Positions 24,908 to 34,492 of a DNA stretch of 64,000 nucleotides are shown piece after piece. Source of the stretch: Planctomycetota bacterium. GTDB lineage: Bacteria; Planctomycetota; Planctomycetia; Pirellulales; Pirellulaceae. The DNA lies in NCBI GenBank assembly GCA_016872775.1, contig VGZA01000001.1:186001-250000 (forward strand), given 5' to 3'. The notes under the pieces are model-generated. The model ran no database searches. It was not told the DNA's origin and saw nothing but the letters and a program-made list of their open reading frames with translations. The position numbers and the translations under genes are program-made. Position 1 is the stretch's first letter. The number at the start of each line of letters is the position of its first letter.

Positions 24908-26154
24908 ATTTCTGGCTGCAGCAACCGCGCGAACTTCAAACGGCCGTCGTGGCTGTCCTGGCGGCGCTGCTGGCGGGTCAGGTCAATCGAGGCATCTATC
25001 GTCTGGCCTGGAGTCCGCGGCAGATTGGACCGTGGTCGGCACCGGTTGCGGACGCACCGGCGCGGCGGTGGTACGACCGGTTGCCGATCGTGGGCTGGAT
25101 CGGCCTGGCGCGCGAGACGCCCTTTCACGGCAAGGGCTACTGGCTGCGGCCGATCGTGGTGGAACTGGGACTGGCCCTCGGGCTGGCGTGGCTCTATTGG
25201 TCGATCGTTCACCACCGCGTGGACGGGCTGTTGGCATTGGGGATTCCGGTCGAGCAAACGATCGCACTGCTGCTGTTTCTACGTCTGGCAACGTTGCTCT
25301 TGCCGCTGACGATCGCCACATTTATTGACTTGGATGAAAAGACGATTCCCGACGAGGTCACGGTCCCGGGTACTTTGGCCGGATTACTCTGGAGCTGGCT
25401 TGTTCCTGGTTCCGCATTGCCTGTGATCGCGGCGACGCAGCAGACGCCGTTATTGGCGACATCGCCCGGCAAATGGGCGCCGCAACTCGACTCCGCGACC
25501 GGCTTGCTGGTCGGGCTGGCCTGCGTCGGGTGCTGGTGCTGGGCACTGCTTCCCAAAACCTGGACGACCCGTCATGGCTGGTGGCGGGCCTTCCGTTACC
25601 TCTGGGCCAGCAGTCTGCGGACGCCCTGGTTCTGGCGGTACGGCCTGATTGGCTGTGGAGCGAGTGCAATCGTCGTCGTCGCTTGGCTTCAAGGCCATGA
25701 ACGCTGGCAGGGGCTGCTGACCGCCTTATTAGGAATGGCATTCGGAGGAGGGCTGGTCTGGACGGTGCGGATTGTTGCCGGCGGCGTACTGCAAAAAGAA
25801 GCGATGGGATTTGGCGACGTGACACTGATGGCGATGATCGGCGCGTTTCTGGGCTGGCAACCGAGCCTGATCGTCTTCTTCATGGCACCGTTCGCCGCAT
25901 TGTTCGTTGCGCTTGTGCAGTGGATTCTGACGCGGAATCGCGAAATCGCCTTCGGCCCTTACCTGAGCGTTGCAGCGCTGTGGTTGATCGTGCGCTGGGA
26001 CGCGATTTGGGAGCAAGCCGGCGGTTCATTCGCGCTTGGCTGGAGGATTCCGCTGATAATCGGTTTCTGTTTCGTAGCGATGGCCGCGATGCTCTGGACT
26101 TGGCGAGCGATCGAAGGAGCCTGGCACCGCACCGCCGAGCCGGAAAACTCGTGA
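24904..26154 (+). CDS. Prepilin peptidase (A24 family) lacking the N-terminal zinc cysteines
   Basis: A 416-residue polytopic membrane aspartic peptidase that would cleave and possibly methylate type IV pilin-like or type II secretion pseudopilin signals. The two catalytic aspartates are visible: D142 in ATFIDLDEKTIPDEVT and D305 in MGFGDVTLM. The N-terminal region aligns in kind with the family (GQVNRGIYRLAW, RRWYDRLPIVGWIGL, LRPIVVELG). The usual four zinc-binding cysteines around it are all absent. The protein also has a long middle insert. The GTG start overlaps the aroK stop (GTGA) after AAGGA. An upstream in-frame start at 24871 is less likely. Confidence 0.85.
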   Translation: MNFWLQQPRELQTAVVAVLAALLAGQVNRGIYRLAWSPRQIGPWSAPVADAPARRWYDRLPIVGWIGLARETPFHGKGYWLRPIVVELGLALGLAWLYWSIVHHRVDGLLALGIPVEQTIALLLFLRLATLLLPLTIATFIDLDEKTIPDEVTVPGTLAGLLWSWLVPGSALPVIAATQQTPLLATSPGKWAPQLDSATGLLVGLACVGCWCWALLPKTWTTRHGWWRAFRYLWASSLRTPWFWRYGLIGCGASAIVVVAWLQGHERWQGLLTALLGMAFGGGLVWTVRIVAGGVLQKEAMGFGDVTLMAMIGAFLGWQPSLIVFFMAPFAALFVALVQWILTRNREIAFGPYLSVAALWLIVRWDAIWEQAGGSFALGWRIPLIIGFCFVAMAAMLWTWRAIEGAWHRTAEPENS

Positions 26155-26653
26155 AGAAACCCGCCATGATGACCATCCGCGACTTGAGATTCACCCGCCA
26201 GGGAAGCCTGAACGAAGCGCCGGAATAGATTCGTTCCGGTCGCTATGGCGTGATTGAAGTGCGCGATGGCAGGCTCCGCGAGATACGTTTCCGCCCGTTC
26301 CCCAAGCTGATCTCCGGTCTGGAGGCCGGCTGGCTGGGCCGCTGGCGGCATGGTCGGCGGCCCGGCAAGCCTGCTGGCCGTATTTCAATCAACCGCGTTT
26401 CTGCCCCGATTTTCTCGCGCTGACCTATGTCGAGTCGACACGCGAGGCCTCGTTGAGCAGTTTTCTGGAGTGCCTGCGGGTGCTGGACGAAATTGCGGTT
26501 CACAAACGGGCTGCGGCGATCGTCTGTGACGTTCATAGCCGCCGGATATCCGACCGGTTGTTGCTGCGACTTGGCTGGGTTGCCCATTGTCCCCAGCTAC
26601 ACGGCCGGCACTGGATCAAGCGGTTCGAGCGGGCCGAACGGTTCGACGCCTGA
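26151..26653 (+). pseudogene. Broken gene: in-frame stop plus frameshift (family unknown)
   Basis: A GTG overlapping the prepilin-peptidase stop opens a frame that reads through RDLRFTRQGSLNEAPE and meets TAG at 26226-26228. The same frame continues sensibly as IRSGRYGVIEVRDGRLREIRF and LISGLEAGWLGRW. The coding signal then switches frame between about 26340 and 26375 and continues as RQACWPYFNQPRFCPDFLAL, TYVESTREASL, RAAAIVCDVHSRRISDRLL and HGRHWIKRFE to a stop at 26653. The pieces join into one plausible cytoplasmic protein of about 165 residues. Either the gene has decayed or the assembly has two errors here. Confidence 0.6.
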
Positions 26654-26751
26654 ACAACTCATCTTGCCGGCGCCATCGCGTATTGCTACGATCCGCCGCC
26701 CCAAAAAGGCATACCGTTCTGGGAAGCGGGTAACGCTCGGGAGATTGCGAA

Positions 26752-27570
26752 GTGGTTCGCCGCGCTGCGCTGTTGATATTGCTGATGCTGCTTGCCCATG
26801 GCTGCCAGAACATGAATGGTGGCAAGGCGGCCTGGCAGCAGGGGGCGAACGGAGCCCAACCGTACGAGGCGCAGCTCGCGGAATTGAAGAACCGGGCATC
26901 GACAATTGACGCCAATAACCAGGATCTGACCAAGCAGCTTGCGCTGGCGCGACAGCAGTCGCAGGTTTTCCAGGATCAGGTCGCCCAGTACCGCAAGGAA
27001 GTTGAGCATTTGGGCAAGGAACTCAGGGAGACGCAGATTGCCCGCACCGACGCGGAGCGGCGTGCCGAGTCGCTGCAGGCTTCGACGCAGCAACGGGGTG
27101 GGGCGATCATTACCGCCAACAACAGCATTCGCCAGTCCCTCGGCATCGTGAATATTCCCGGCATCGAAGTTCGCCAGGAGGACCAGGTAATCGCAATGGA
27201 ATTGCCCGGCGACCAGTTGTTCCGGCCGGGGACGGCTCAGATTACTCCCGAGGGTTCTGCGGTACTCGACCGGGTCGCCGACGCGATCGCCCGCAACTAT
27301 CCGCGCCAACGGATTGGAATCGAGGGTTATTCGGAGCTCGGAATCGACGGACTGGCGGGGAACGCTCATCAGTCGGCGGCGCTGCAGGCCTCGGCCGTCT
27401 TCGATCATCTGACGCAGCGTAACCGCATTCCGGCGGGACAGCTTTTCTGGGTCACGCACGGCGCGAACCACCCCAAGCAAGCGGGAGTTTCGCTGGCCGG
27501 CAAGAGCCGCAACCGGCGCGTCGTCGTCACGGTCTACCCGGACACCGCCGACCTCAAAGGCGGCGCGTGA
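26752..27570 (+). CDS. OmpA-like lipoprotein with coiled coil
   Basis: A 272-residue envelope protein. The N-terminus has a lipoprotein signal with lipobox LLAHGC. Residues 40-120 are a heptad-rich coiled coil ([20 protein letters not shown] onward). The C-terminal half has the OmpA/MotB peptidoglycan-binding fold: [20 protein letters not shown], a GYSE segment in place of GHTD, and a closing [12 protein letters not shown]. It probably ties the outer membrane to peptidoglycan or acts as a periplasmic spacer. The start is GTG at 26752. It follows the broken gene by about 100 nt. Confidence 0.85.
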   Translation: MVRRAALLILLMLLAHGCQNMNGGKAAWQQGANGAQPYEAQLAELKNRASTIDANNQDLTKQLALARQQSQVFQDQVAQYRKEVEHLGKELRETQIARTDAERRAESLQASTQQRGGAIITANNSIRQSLGIVNIPGIEVRQEDQVIAMELPGDQLFRPGTAQITPEGSAVLDRVADAIARNYPRQRIGIEGYSELGIDGLAGNAHQSAALQASAVFDHLTQRNRIPAGQLFWVTHGANHPKQAGVSLAGKSRNRRVVVTVYPDTADLKGGA

Positions 27571-27643
27571 ACCTTCTCTCGAGCGGCCTCGTCTGGCAGG
27601 TGGGTTTCGGCATACAATCACCCTGTCAGCCATAGGGATCCCC

Positions 27644-28258
27644 ATGATTTCGATCATTGACTACCAGATGGGCAATCTGCGCAGTGTGCAGAAAGCGCTT
27701 GAACATCTGGGAGAATCCGCACAGTTCGTCAGCGATCGATCGGGAGTGCTCGGCGCCGACAAGTTGATCCTGCCGGGCGTGGGGGCGTTCGCCGACGCGA
27801 TTGCCGAACTGCGGCGCCGGGACCTGATCGGCCCGATTCGAGAAGTGATCGAGCGAGGCACGCCGTTCCTGGGCATCTGCCTGGGGTTGCAGTTACTGTT
27901 CGATGTCAGTTACGAGGACGGCGAGCACCAGGGACTGGGGATCCTGCGCGGGGATGTGCGTCGATTCGAGTTATCGGCACCATGCAAGGTGCCCCACATG
28001 GGGTGGAATCAAGTGCGAGTCCTGCAACCATGTCCCTTGTTGCACGGGATCGAGGATGGCGCTTTTTTCTATTTCGTGCATTCCTATTATGTCACGCCGG
28101 TCGACCCATCGGTGGTGGCGTTGCAGACCGACTACGGGCATCCTTTCTGCTCTATGATCGCGCGCGGTTCGCTGTTCGGCACGCAATTTCATCCCGAGAA
28201 AAGCCAGCGCGACGGGCTGCGACTACTCGCCAATTTCGCGCAACTTCCCGGTGGGTAG
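27644..28258 (+). CDS. hisH: Imidazole glycerol phosphate synthase, glutaminase subunit HisH
   Basis: HisH releases ammonia from glutamine and passes it to HisF in histidine synthesis. The 204-residue class I amidotransferase has [12 protein letters not shown], the nucleophile C79 in [12 protein letters not shown], and the His-Glu pair in [10 protein letters not shown]. hisA follows in the same direction after a 176-nt gap. hisF is not in the window. The start is ATG at 27644. Confidence 0.95.
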   Translation: MISIIDYQMGNLRSVQKALEHLGESAQFVSDRSGVLGADKLILPGVGAFADAIAELRRRDLIGPIREVIERGTPFLGICLGLQLLFDVSYEDGEHQGLGILRGDVRRFELSAPCKVPHMGWNQVRVLQPCPLLHGIEDGAFFYFVHSYYVTPVDPSVVALQTDYGHPFCSMIARGSLFGTQFHPEKSQRDGLRLLANFAQLPGG

Positions 28259-28434
28259 GGCGGAGTCGCGGTGCTGCCGGGCCCACCCCAAGGCGCGACC
28301 GCGCTGATGGGCCTCGGGAATACCTCCGCCCACCCTGCGGCGCGCCCCTACCGGCACTTGAAGTTGCCATTCGGCTGTGCGATATTCCTGCTTTTCCCCA
28401 ACCGTGAAGCACCATGGTAGTAAGTGTGGCGGCG
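28259..28434. other. hisH-hisA spacer with GC-rich repeats
   Basis: A 176-nt gap with paired GGTGGG/CCCACC-like blocks (GTGGGTAGGGCGGAG near 28251 and CCGCCCACCCTGCGG near 28327) that could fold together. No ORF is credible here. It may be another dispersed intergenic repeat or a regulatory leader for hisA. Confidence 0.4.
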
Positions 28435-29172
28435 ATGGAAGTTTGGCCCGCGATTGACTTGCGCGGCGGCAAGTGCGTGCGACTTCGGCAGGGCGATTAT
28501 GGCCAGGAGACGGTGTTCGGGGACGATCCCGCGGCGATGGCCCGGCGCTGGTGTGACGCGGGAGCGGACCGGCTGCACTTGGTCGACCTCGACGGCGCTC
28601 GCCTCGGCGGGCCCGCCGACGGACAGTCGGCCAATCTGGCAGCGGTTCGGGCGATCCTGGAAGCGGTGAATGTGCCTTGCCAGCTTGGCGGTGGTATCCG
28701 CGACGCCTTGGCGGTACGCCGCGCTCTGGACCTTGGCGTTTCGCGGCTGGTCGTCGGCACGCGCGCCTTGAAAGACGAAGATTGGTTCCGTGGCATCTGC
28801 CGGGCGCATCCAGGGCAGCTGGTATTGGGCATCGATGCCCGGGACGGTCGGGTGGCGGTCGAAGGCTGGACCGAGGTCAGCGACCGCGGTGCGCTCGAAC
28901 TGGCTCACAACTTTTCCACAGAGCCGCTGGCGGCCCTCGTCGTGACCGACATCAGCAAGGACGGCATGCTGGCGGGTCCCAATCTGCAGACGATCCGTGA
29001 ATTCGTCACCGCGGTCCCGTTGCCGATTATCGCGTCGGGGGGGGTGACATCTTTGGACGATGTCCGTCAAGTCCGGGCGCTGGGGGCCAGCGGCTGCATC
29101 ATTGGGCGCGCGTTATACGAGGGCCAATTGCGGTTGGAGGACGCGCTTCGCGCGGCACGCGAAACTTCCTGA
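28435..29172 (+). CDS. hisA: ProFAR isomerase HisA
   Basis: HisA opens the ribose ring of ProFAR in histidine synthesis. The (beta/alpha)8 protein shows the first catalytic Asp in WPAIDLRGGKCVRL and the second in VVTDISKDGMLAGPN. It also has the phosphate-binding LGGGIRD and ASGGVTSLDD segments. The ATG at 28435 gives MEVWPAIDL, the family N-terminus. An ATG at 28414 would add seven residues. No strong Shine-Dalgarno supports either. It is co-directional with hisH. Confidence 0.93.
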   Translation: MEVWPAIDLRGGKCVRLRQGDYGQETVFGDDPAAMARRWCDAGADRLHLVDLDGARLGGPADGQSANLAAVRAILEAVNVPCQLGGGIRDALAVRRALDLGVSRLVVGTRALKDEDWFRGICRAHPGQLVLGIDARDGRVAVEGWTEVSDRGALELAHNFSTEPLAALVVTDISKDGMLAGPNLQTIREFVTAVPLPIIASGGVTSLDDVRQVRALGASGCIIGRALYEGQLRLEDALRAARETS

Positions 29173-29250
29173 ACGACGGGCGATTGCCCGCCGCACGACG
29201 CGGCAACAGCGAAATTACAACTCGAGGATTTCATTGACAAGGATTTCGAC

Positions 29251-31347
29251 ATGACGAAGGTGAAAGTCGAAGATATTCGGAATGTGGCACTCTGTGGACA
29301 TGGTGCGGCGGGCAAAACTACGCTCGCCGATCGGTTCCTCGTCAAGACCGGAGCGGTTGCGGGCACGCCGAGCGTCGATACGGGAACCAGCATCTGCGAT
29401 TTCGACGCCGAAGAAAAAACTCATAAATACACGATTGAAACCAAGGTAACCCACTTCACGTTCGGCGGCAAGAAATTCCATCTGCTCGACACCCCTGGCT
29501 ACCCCGACTTTATCGGCCAGACGATCGGCGCCCTACACGGCGTCGATCTGGCAGTTGTCGTCATCAACGCACATTCCGGGATCGGGGTCAACACGCGCCG
29601 GGTTTACGCGGAAGCCTGCAAGGCCGGCATCGGCCGCGTCATCGTGATCAACAAGATGGACAGCGACAATATCGATTTCCCGGGCCTGATGGAATCGATT
29701 CAGGAACTCTGGGGCAACGCCTGCGTGCTGGTGAACGTGCCGATCGGACACGGTCACGACTTCAAGGGCGTCGTCAGCACGCTCAAGCCGGTCGCGACCC
29801 CCGGACTGCTCGCCGACCCGGCCGCGATTAATTCCGCGTTGATTGAAACGATCGTGCAGACCGACGAAGCAGTCATGGAACGGTACTTCGACGGCCAGAT
29901 GCCGAACGACGAGGAGGTCTCGACGTTGATGAAGCGCGGGATCACATCGGGAACGGTGGTTCCGATCCTCTGTTGCGCCGGCAAGGCGGATATCGGAGTC
30001 CAGGAATTGCTGGAGTTCCTGGCTGCCAACGGCCCCTCGCCGGCCGACGTCGAGCGGAAGGCAACCAAGGAGGGTGTGGAAACGACGCTTACCCCCAGCG
30101 CCAGCGGCCCGCTGGTAGCCCGCGTTTTCCGCACCCGCATCGACCCGTTCGTGCAGAAGCTGAGCTTCATTCGCGTCTACTCCGGTCACTTGAAAAAGGA
30201 CGAGACAATCGTCGCCTCGACCGCCCGACGCGGCATCAAACTCGGACCGATCCTTGAACTACAGGCCGCCGAAACCCACTCCATCGAGGAAGCGGGGCCC
30301 GGCGATATCGTGGCGATCGCCAAAACCGAGGAACTGCACACCGGTTCCATGCTCGGCGAGTTCAGCATGCCGCCGATCGAATACCCGCGGCCGATGGTCG
30401 GCCTGGCGGTGATGCCAAAAAGCCGCAACGACGAAACGAAACTCTCCGGGGCCCTGCACAAGGTCGTCGAGGAAGATCCCACGTTCAAACTTGATCGCGA
30501 TGCCCAAACCCACGAACTGGTCGTCACCGGCATGAGCGAACTGCATCTGACGATCATCCGTGAGCGGCTGCATCGCCGTGAAAAACTCGACGTCGAGACG
30601 AAGCCTCCCAAGATCCCATTCCGCGAGACGATTCAGACCACCAGCGAGGGAATGTACCGGCACAAGAAACAGAGCGGTGGCCGCGGACAGTTCGGCGAGG
30701 TTCATATCCGCATGTTCCCGCTGCCTCGGGGCACGGAGATCGCCACGTTCTGCTCGAAGGATAGATTCCCTTCGATGAAGGAGTATCATTACGACGACGA
30801 AAACAACTTCCTCTGGGTGAATTCGATCGTCGGTGGCGTGATCCCCAGTAATTTCCTGCCGGCGATCGAAAAGGGATTCAAGGAGCGAATGACGCGCGGC
30901 GTAATCGCCGGCTACCAGGTTCAGGACGTGGGCGTCGATGTGCACTTCGGCAAATACCACGATGTGGATAGCTCGGAAGCGGCATTCAAGACGGCCGGCT
31001 CCATGGCGTTCCGCAATGTGTTCCAGCAGGCGAAGCCGGCCTTGTTGGAGCCCGTTGTGAAAATCTCCATCACGGTTCCCGAGGCCAACGTCGGCGACGT
31101 CTACAGCGACATGTCGGGGCGCGGCGGGCGGGTCCAAGGCAGCGACGCGGCGGGCGGGAACTTCCAGACCGTGCATGCCGAAGTCCCGTTACGCGAAGTG
31201 ACTACCTACGCCCGTACGCTGTCGAGCATGACGGGAGGGCAGGGGAGCTTCACGATGGAATTCAGCCACTACGACATCATGCCGGGCAACGTCCAGCAAG
31301 AGATCATGGCGAAGGCCAAGATTCACGAGGAGGAAGAAGAAGAATAG
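29251..31347 (+). CDS. fusA: Elongation factor G-like GTPase (EF-G2 type)
   Basis: A 698-residue translational GTPase with the five-domain EF-G layout. The P-loop is GHGAAGKTTL where canonical EF-G has AHIDAGKTT. DTPGYPDF (G3) and INKMDSDN (G4) are clear. Domain IV is present (GRGQFGEVHIRMFPL and HYDDENNFLWVNSIVGGVIP), as is domain V (SDMSGRGGRVQG). The C-terminus is a short run of glutamates. These traits place it in the non-canonical EF-G group, so it is probably an additional paralogue and not the main translocase. It is not next to tuf or rps genes. AAGGA precedes the ATG. Confidence 0.88.
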   Translation: MTKVKVEDIRNVALCGHGAAGKTTLADRFLVKTGAVAGTPSVDTGTSICDFDAEEKTHKYTIETKVTHFTFGGKKFHLLDTPGYPDFIGQTIGALHGVDLAVVVINAHSGIGVNTRRVYAEACKAGIGRVIVINKMDSDNIDFPGLMESIQELWGNACVLVNVPIGHGHDFKGVVSTLKPVATPGLLADPAAINSALIETIVQTDEAVMERYFDGQMPNDEEVSTLMKRGITSGTVVPILCCAGKADIGVQELLEFLAANGPSPADVERKATKEGVETTLTPSASGPLVARVFRTRIDPFVQKLSFIRVYSGHLKKDETIVASTARRGIKLGPILELQAAETHSIEEAGPGDIVAIAKTEELHTGSMLGEFSMPPIEYPRPMVGLAVMPKSRNDETKLSGALHKVVEEDPTFKLDRDAQTHELVVTGMSELHLTIIRERLHRREKLDVETKPPKIPFRETIQTTSEGMYRHKKQSGGRGQFGEVHIRMFPLPRGTEIATFCSKDRFPSMKEYHYDDENNFLWVNSIVGGVIPSNFLPAIEKGFKERMTRGVIAGYQVQDVGVDVHFGKYHDVDSSEAAFKTAGSMAFRNVFQQAKPALLEPVVKISITVPEANVGDVYSDMSGRGGRVQGSDAAGGNFQTVHAEVPLREVTTYARTLSSMTGGQGSFTMEFSHYDIMPGNVQQEIMAKAKIHEEEEEE

Positions 31348-31695
31348 TTGTACGTGGGGCCGAGGTGCTCCGAGGTCGGACAATGAGTCGGTCGGGTAAA
31401 CTGTAGGGGTCGGGCCTGGAGTGCCTCAACTCGCGGCAAGGCGAATTCCGAAGAGTACGGCTATGGATTGGACTTTGCCGGCCGTGCCGCGTACGATTGC
31501 CGCGACGAGCTGTCCTGCCTCGAGGGAATGAAATGCGATGATACTCCGCGAATCTCACCGTCGTCCGCAGTCGCGTTTTCCAGGCGCAGGCTGCATCTGT
31601 AGCAGTCCGGACTAGCCGGACACCGCGCGAACGTCGCCCTTACACCTGCCCGGAATTCCCCCGGATTCGCCTTTCCCTTGCTGGAGTTCACCATC
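31348..31695. other. Intergenic gap before the serine acetyltransferase
   Basis: No convincing ORF on either strand. A small inverted repeat GTCCGG (31604-31609) / CCGGAC (31615-31620) lies about 75 nt before the next start. I see no confident promoter or terminator. Confidence 0.5.
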
Positions 31696-32664
31696 ATGGC
31701 TTCCGACTTGCGCCGCAAAGAACAGCTGCCCGAACTGACCGACCGCATCGTTGCCACCTACTCGCAGCTGAAAACGATCAACCACCTGGGACATTGCCCG
31801 TTGCCGAAGTATGACGAGATCGTCTCGGTGGTCGAGGACCTGAAGGACATCATTTTTCCCGGGTACCGACGGCGCGAGGGCCTGCACATCGGCAACGTGA
31901 CCTACCATGTCGGCGACCTGATCGACGGGCTGCACGACAAGCTCACGCGTCAGACGGCACGCGCTCTGCGCCACGATGACCGTGTGGTCGGAAACACCGA
32001 CCCGCTCGCCGACTGCACCGACTACGACGCCAAGGGCCAGGCGATGGCGATCGAGTTCCTGGAAACGATTCCGCGAGTTCGCGAGGTGCTTTCGACGGAC
32101 GTTCAGGCGGCTTACGACGGCGATCCGGCCTGCAAGAGTCCCGACGAGGTGATCTTCTGCTATCCCGGGCTGGAAGCGATCACGGTGTATCGCCTGGCGC
32201 ACGAGCTGTATCGATTAGGCGTGCCGTTCATTCCGCGAATGATGAGCGAATGGGCTCACCAGAAAACCGGAATCGACATCCACCCCGGCGCGACGATCGG
32301 CCATCACTTCTTCATCGATCATGGTACCGGTGTGGTGATCGGACAGACTTGCGAAATCGGCGATCATGTCAAGATCTACCAGGGGGTGACGCTCGGCGCG
32401 CTCAGTTTCGCCACTGACGGCGACGGTAACCTCGTTCGCGACTCCAAACGCCATCCGACGATCGAGGATCGCGTCGTGATCTACGCCAACGCCACGATCC
32501 TCGGCGGACGCACCGTAATCGGGCACCACTCCGTGATTGGCTCCAGCGTCTGGTTGACGCACAGTGTCGAGCCCCACACGACCGTGACGATGGAAAAGCC
32601 GAAACTCCGCATCCGCTCCGAGATGCCGGACGAGTTGTTACCGGAAGCGAACTATCAGATCTGA
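31696..32664 (+). CDS. cysE: Serine O-acetyltransferase
   Basis: CysE acetylates serine to O-acetylserine, the carbon skeleton for cysteine. The 322-residue protein has a long helical N-terminal domain. The left-handed beta-helix domain follows, with hexapeptide repeats: [41 protein letters not shown] and [17 protein letters not shown]. The catalytic His of DHGTG is present. The long N-terminal part and the linker resemble the EpsC-type serine acetyltransferases. The ATG at 31696 follows GGAG at suitable distance; the frame is open six codons further up. Confidence 0.9.
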   Translation: MASDLRRKEQLPELTDRIVATYSQLKTINHLGHCPLPKYDEIVSVVEDLKDIIFPGYRRREGLHIGNVTYHVGDLIDGLHDKLTRQTARALRHDDRVVGNTDPLADCTDYDAKGQAMAIEFLETIPRVREVLSTDVQAAYDGDPACKSPDEVIFCYPGLEAITVYRLAHELYRLGVPFIPRMMSEWAHQKTGIDIHPGATIGHHFFIDHGTGVVIGQTCEIGDHVKIYQGVTLGALSFATDGDGNLVRDSKRHPTIEDRVVIYANATILGGRTVIGHHSVIGSSVWLTHSVEPHTTVTMEKPKLRIRSEMPDELLPEANYQI

Positions 32665-33241
32665 GCGGCAGGGGCTTAGAGAAGACAGCGTCCTAAGAGG
32701 ACATGCTCACCGCTCAAAGCGAATGATCCCGTCCTTCGGCCGGCGAGCGTCGATCGCTCACCCGATCACTTTCTCCTTTATCGGCCACGGCTCCATCTTC
32801 CTCTGTGATCTCGGTGTACTCTGTGGTTGTTAATCCCCCCGCCGAACATGGAAAACGACGACACTCCGCACGTCGGGGAAATCGCTGAAAAGCGTCCGCT
32901 CGAGGCCATGATTCTTCTGTTGCGGTCTCGGCATCGTCGATTCTGATTCAACCCGACCTCCTCGACCGCGGTTTGACGCCGGTCGTTCACCCAGGGTGCG
33001 CGGCTTACGCCGCAACGCTTGGCTACGGTGATTAACGCCTTCGGCGTAAGGGAGCCGCGCTGGGCAATTCCCGACCACGGGATCGGCGTGGATGGGGCTT
33101 CCTGCGCTTCCAGCCCCGGCGAGTGTGAGTTCAACCACAGGCTGGGGCAAGATGCCCCAGTCACGGCCCAACTCCTGCCTTCAGCCACGGCCGAGCTCCT
33201 GCCCCAGTCACGGCCCAGTTCTGCTCCAGCCACAGCCTCGG
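32665..33241. other. Long convergent intergenic gap with degraded repeats
   Basis: About 580 bases between two convergent genes, with no credible coding frame. It contains GGGGCAAGATGCCCC (33144-33158), GGGGCTTCC...CTTCCAGCCCC, several CACGGCC/CAGCCACGG blocks between 33165 and 33265, and a GTGTACTCTGTGGTTG stretch near 32813. It looks like a graveyard of short dispersed repeats. Confidence 0.55.
33144..33158. repeat. Dispersed 15-nt hairpin GGGGCAAGATGCCCC (third copy)
   Basis: Identical to the left arm of the nested inverted repeat at 24265. The core folds as GGGGCA-AGA-TGCCCC. It lies in a gap between convergent genes. Confidence 0.75.
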
Positions 33242-34483
33242 CTACTGCGTTCCGCCACGGCTGGAGTCGCGGCCGCACGTGGAGGCGGCGATCATTTTCA
33301 GCAGTTCTCGCGCCGCGGCGGTTGCGAATTCGGCGTCGTTGATGTGGCAGTTGAGTTCGATCAGGTCGAACGAATTGCGGTGGCGGCGGATCGCATCGAA
33401 CAATTGCATTCGCGCCGCGGGATCGTCGAATGACTGGCCTGACCGGTCGATTGCCGAGACGCCTTGCAGCGGCAACATGACGCAGGTCGGGCCGCGCGCG
33501 GCTGCCGCCTTGCGGCCGATTTCGTCGCCGAGTCGTTGATTTTCTTCCGGCGTCGTGCGCATCAGCGTCACCGTGGGGTTGTGCTGATGGAATTTTCGCG
33601 AGCGGAATTTCTCGGGGACCGACTCCGGCGTCCCAAAATTGACCATATCCAGTGCGCCGACCGAGAGGAGCTGAGGTATTCCTGCTCGCCCGGCGGCGGT
33701 CAACCGATCCGGGCCGGCGGAGAGTACTCCTCCCACCAGTTCGTCGGCCAGTTCGGTCGTCGTAATATCGAGTACTCCCGCGATCAACCCGTCGGCGATC
33801 AGCGACTCCATCGCCTGCCCGCCGTTGCCGGTTGCGTGGAACACGAGCACTTCGTAGCCTGCATCCTCCAGCAGCACGCGCGCCTGCTGAACACAGGGAG
33901 TGGTCACGCCGAACATCGACGCGGCGATCAGCGGCCGATCGGCAACCTCGTCGCGCAGCTTGTCGCGCACCATGCCTGCCATTGCCGCGGCGGCATTGCC
34001 AAGAATCTGCCGGCTGATGCGATTGACTCCAGCGATATCGACCACCGAATTCAGCATCAGGATATCTTTGTCGCCGACATACGGTCGCACCTGTCCCGAA
34101 GCGAGTGTGCTGACCATCAACTTGGGGACTCCCAGCGGCAGCGCGCGCATCGCCGTCGTACCGATGGTCGTTCCTGCCGATCCTCCCAGCGCGACGATTC
34201 CGTGGAGTTCTTGCCGGGTCAGGGCCGAGCTGGCGATGACGGCCGCGCCGCGCGCCGCCGCCGCGATCGCCTCACCCCGATCGGCTCGCGTCGCCGCTCG
34301 TTCAAGCGTCGTCCCCGCGGCGGCAAACACCGCTTCGCGCGACACATCCGCGGTGACTGAAGGTTGACCCAGGCAACCGGTGTCGACCAGGGTCACGCGC
34401 TGGCCCAGTTCCTGCAACCGATCCCGAACGAAAGCCACTTCCGTTCCCTTGGTGTCGAGTGTTGCGAGCAGATAGATGCTCAT
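33242..34483 (-). CDS. UPF0261 / Tm-1-like ATP-binding protein
   Basis: A 413-residue protein of the UPF0261 group, related to the ATP-binding N-terminal half of plant Tm-1. Visible features are the start MSIYLLATLDTKGTEV, GIVALGGSAGTTIG, PKLMVSTLASGQVRPYVG and MFGVTTPCVQQA. A second half with LDITTTELADELVGGVLSAG and DMVNFG follows. Members in bacteria often neighbour TIM-barrel enzymes, and here an HpcH/HpaI-type aldolase lies 9 nt upstream on the same strand. The biochemical role is not established. Confidence 0.85.
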   Translation of the reverse strand: MSIYLLATLDTKGTEVAFVRDRLQELGQRVTLVDTGCLGQPSVTADVSREAVFAAAGTTLERAATRADRGEAIAAAARGAAVIASSALTRQELHGIVALGGSAGTTIGTTAMRALPLGVPKLMVSTLASGQVRPYVGDKDILMLNSVVDIAGVNRISRQILGNAAAAMAGMVRDKLRDEVADRPLIAASMFGVTTPCVQQARVLLEDAGYEVLVFHATGNGGQAMESLIADGLIAGVLDITTTELADELVGGVLSAGPDRLTAAGRAGIPQLLSVGALDMVNFGTPESVPEKFRSRKFHQHNPTVTLMRTTPEENQRLGDEIGRKAAAARGPTCVMLPLQGVSAIDRSGQSFDDPAARMQLFDAIRRHRNSFDLIELNCHINDAEFATAAARELLKMIAASTCGRDSSRGGTQ

Positions 34484-34492
34484 ACCGGGGCC

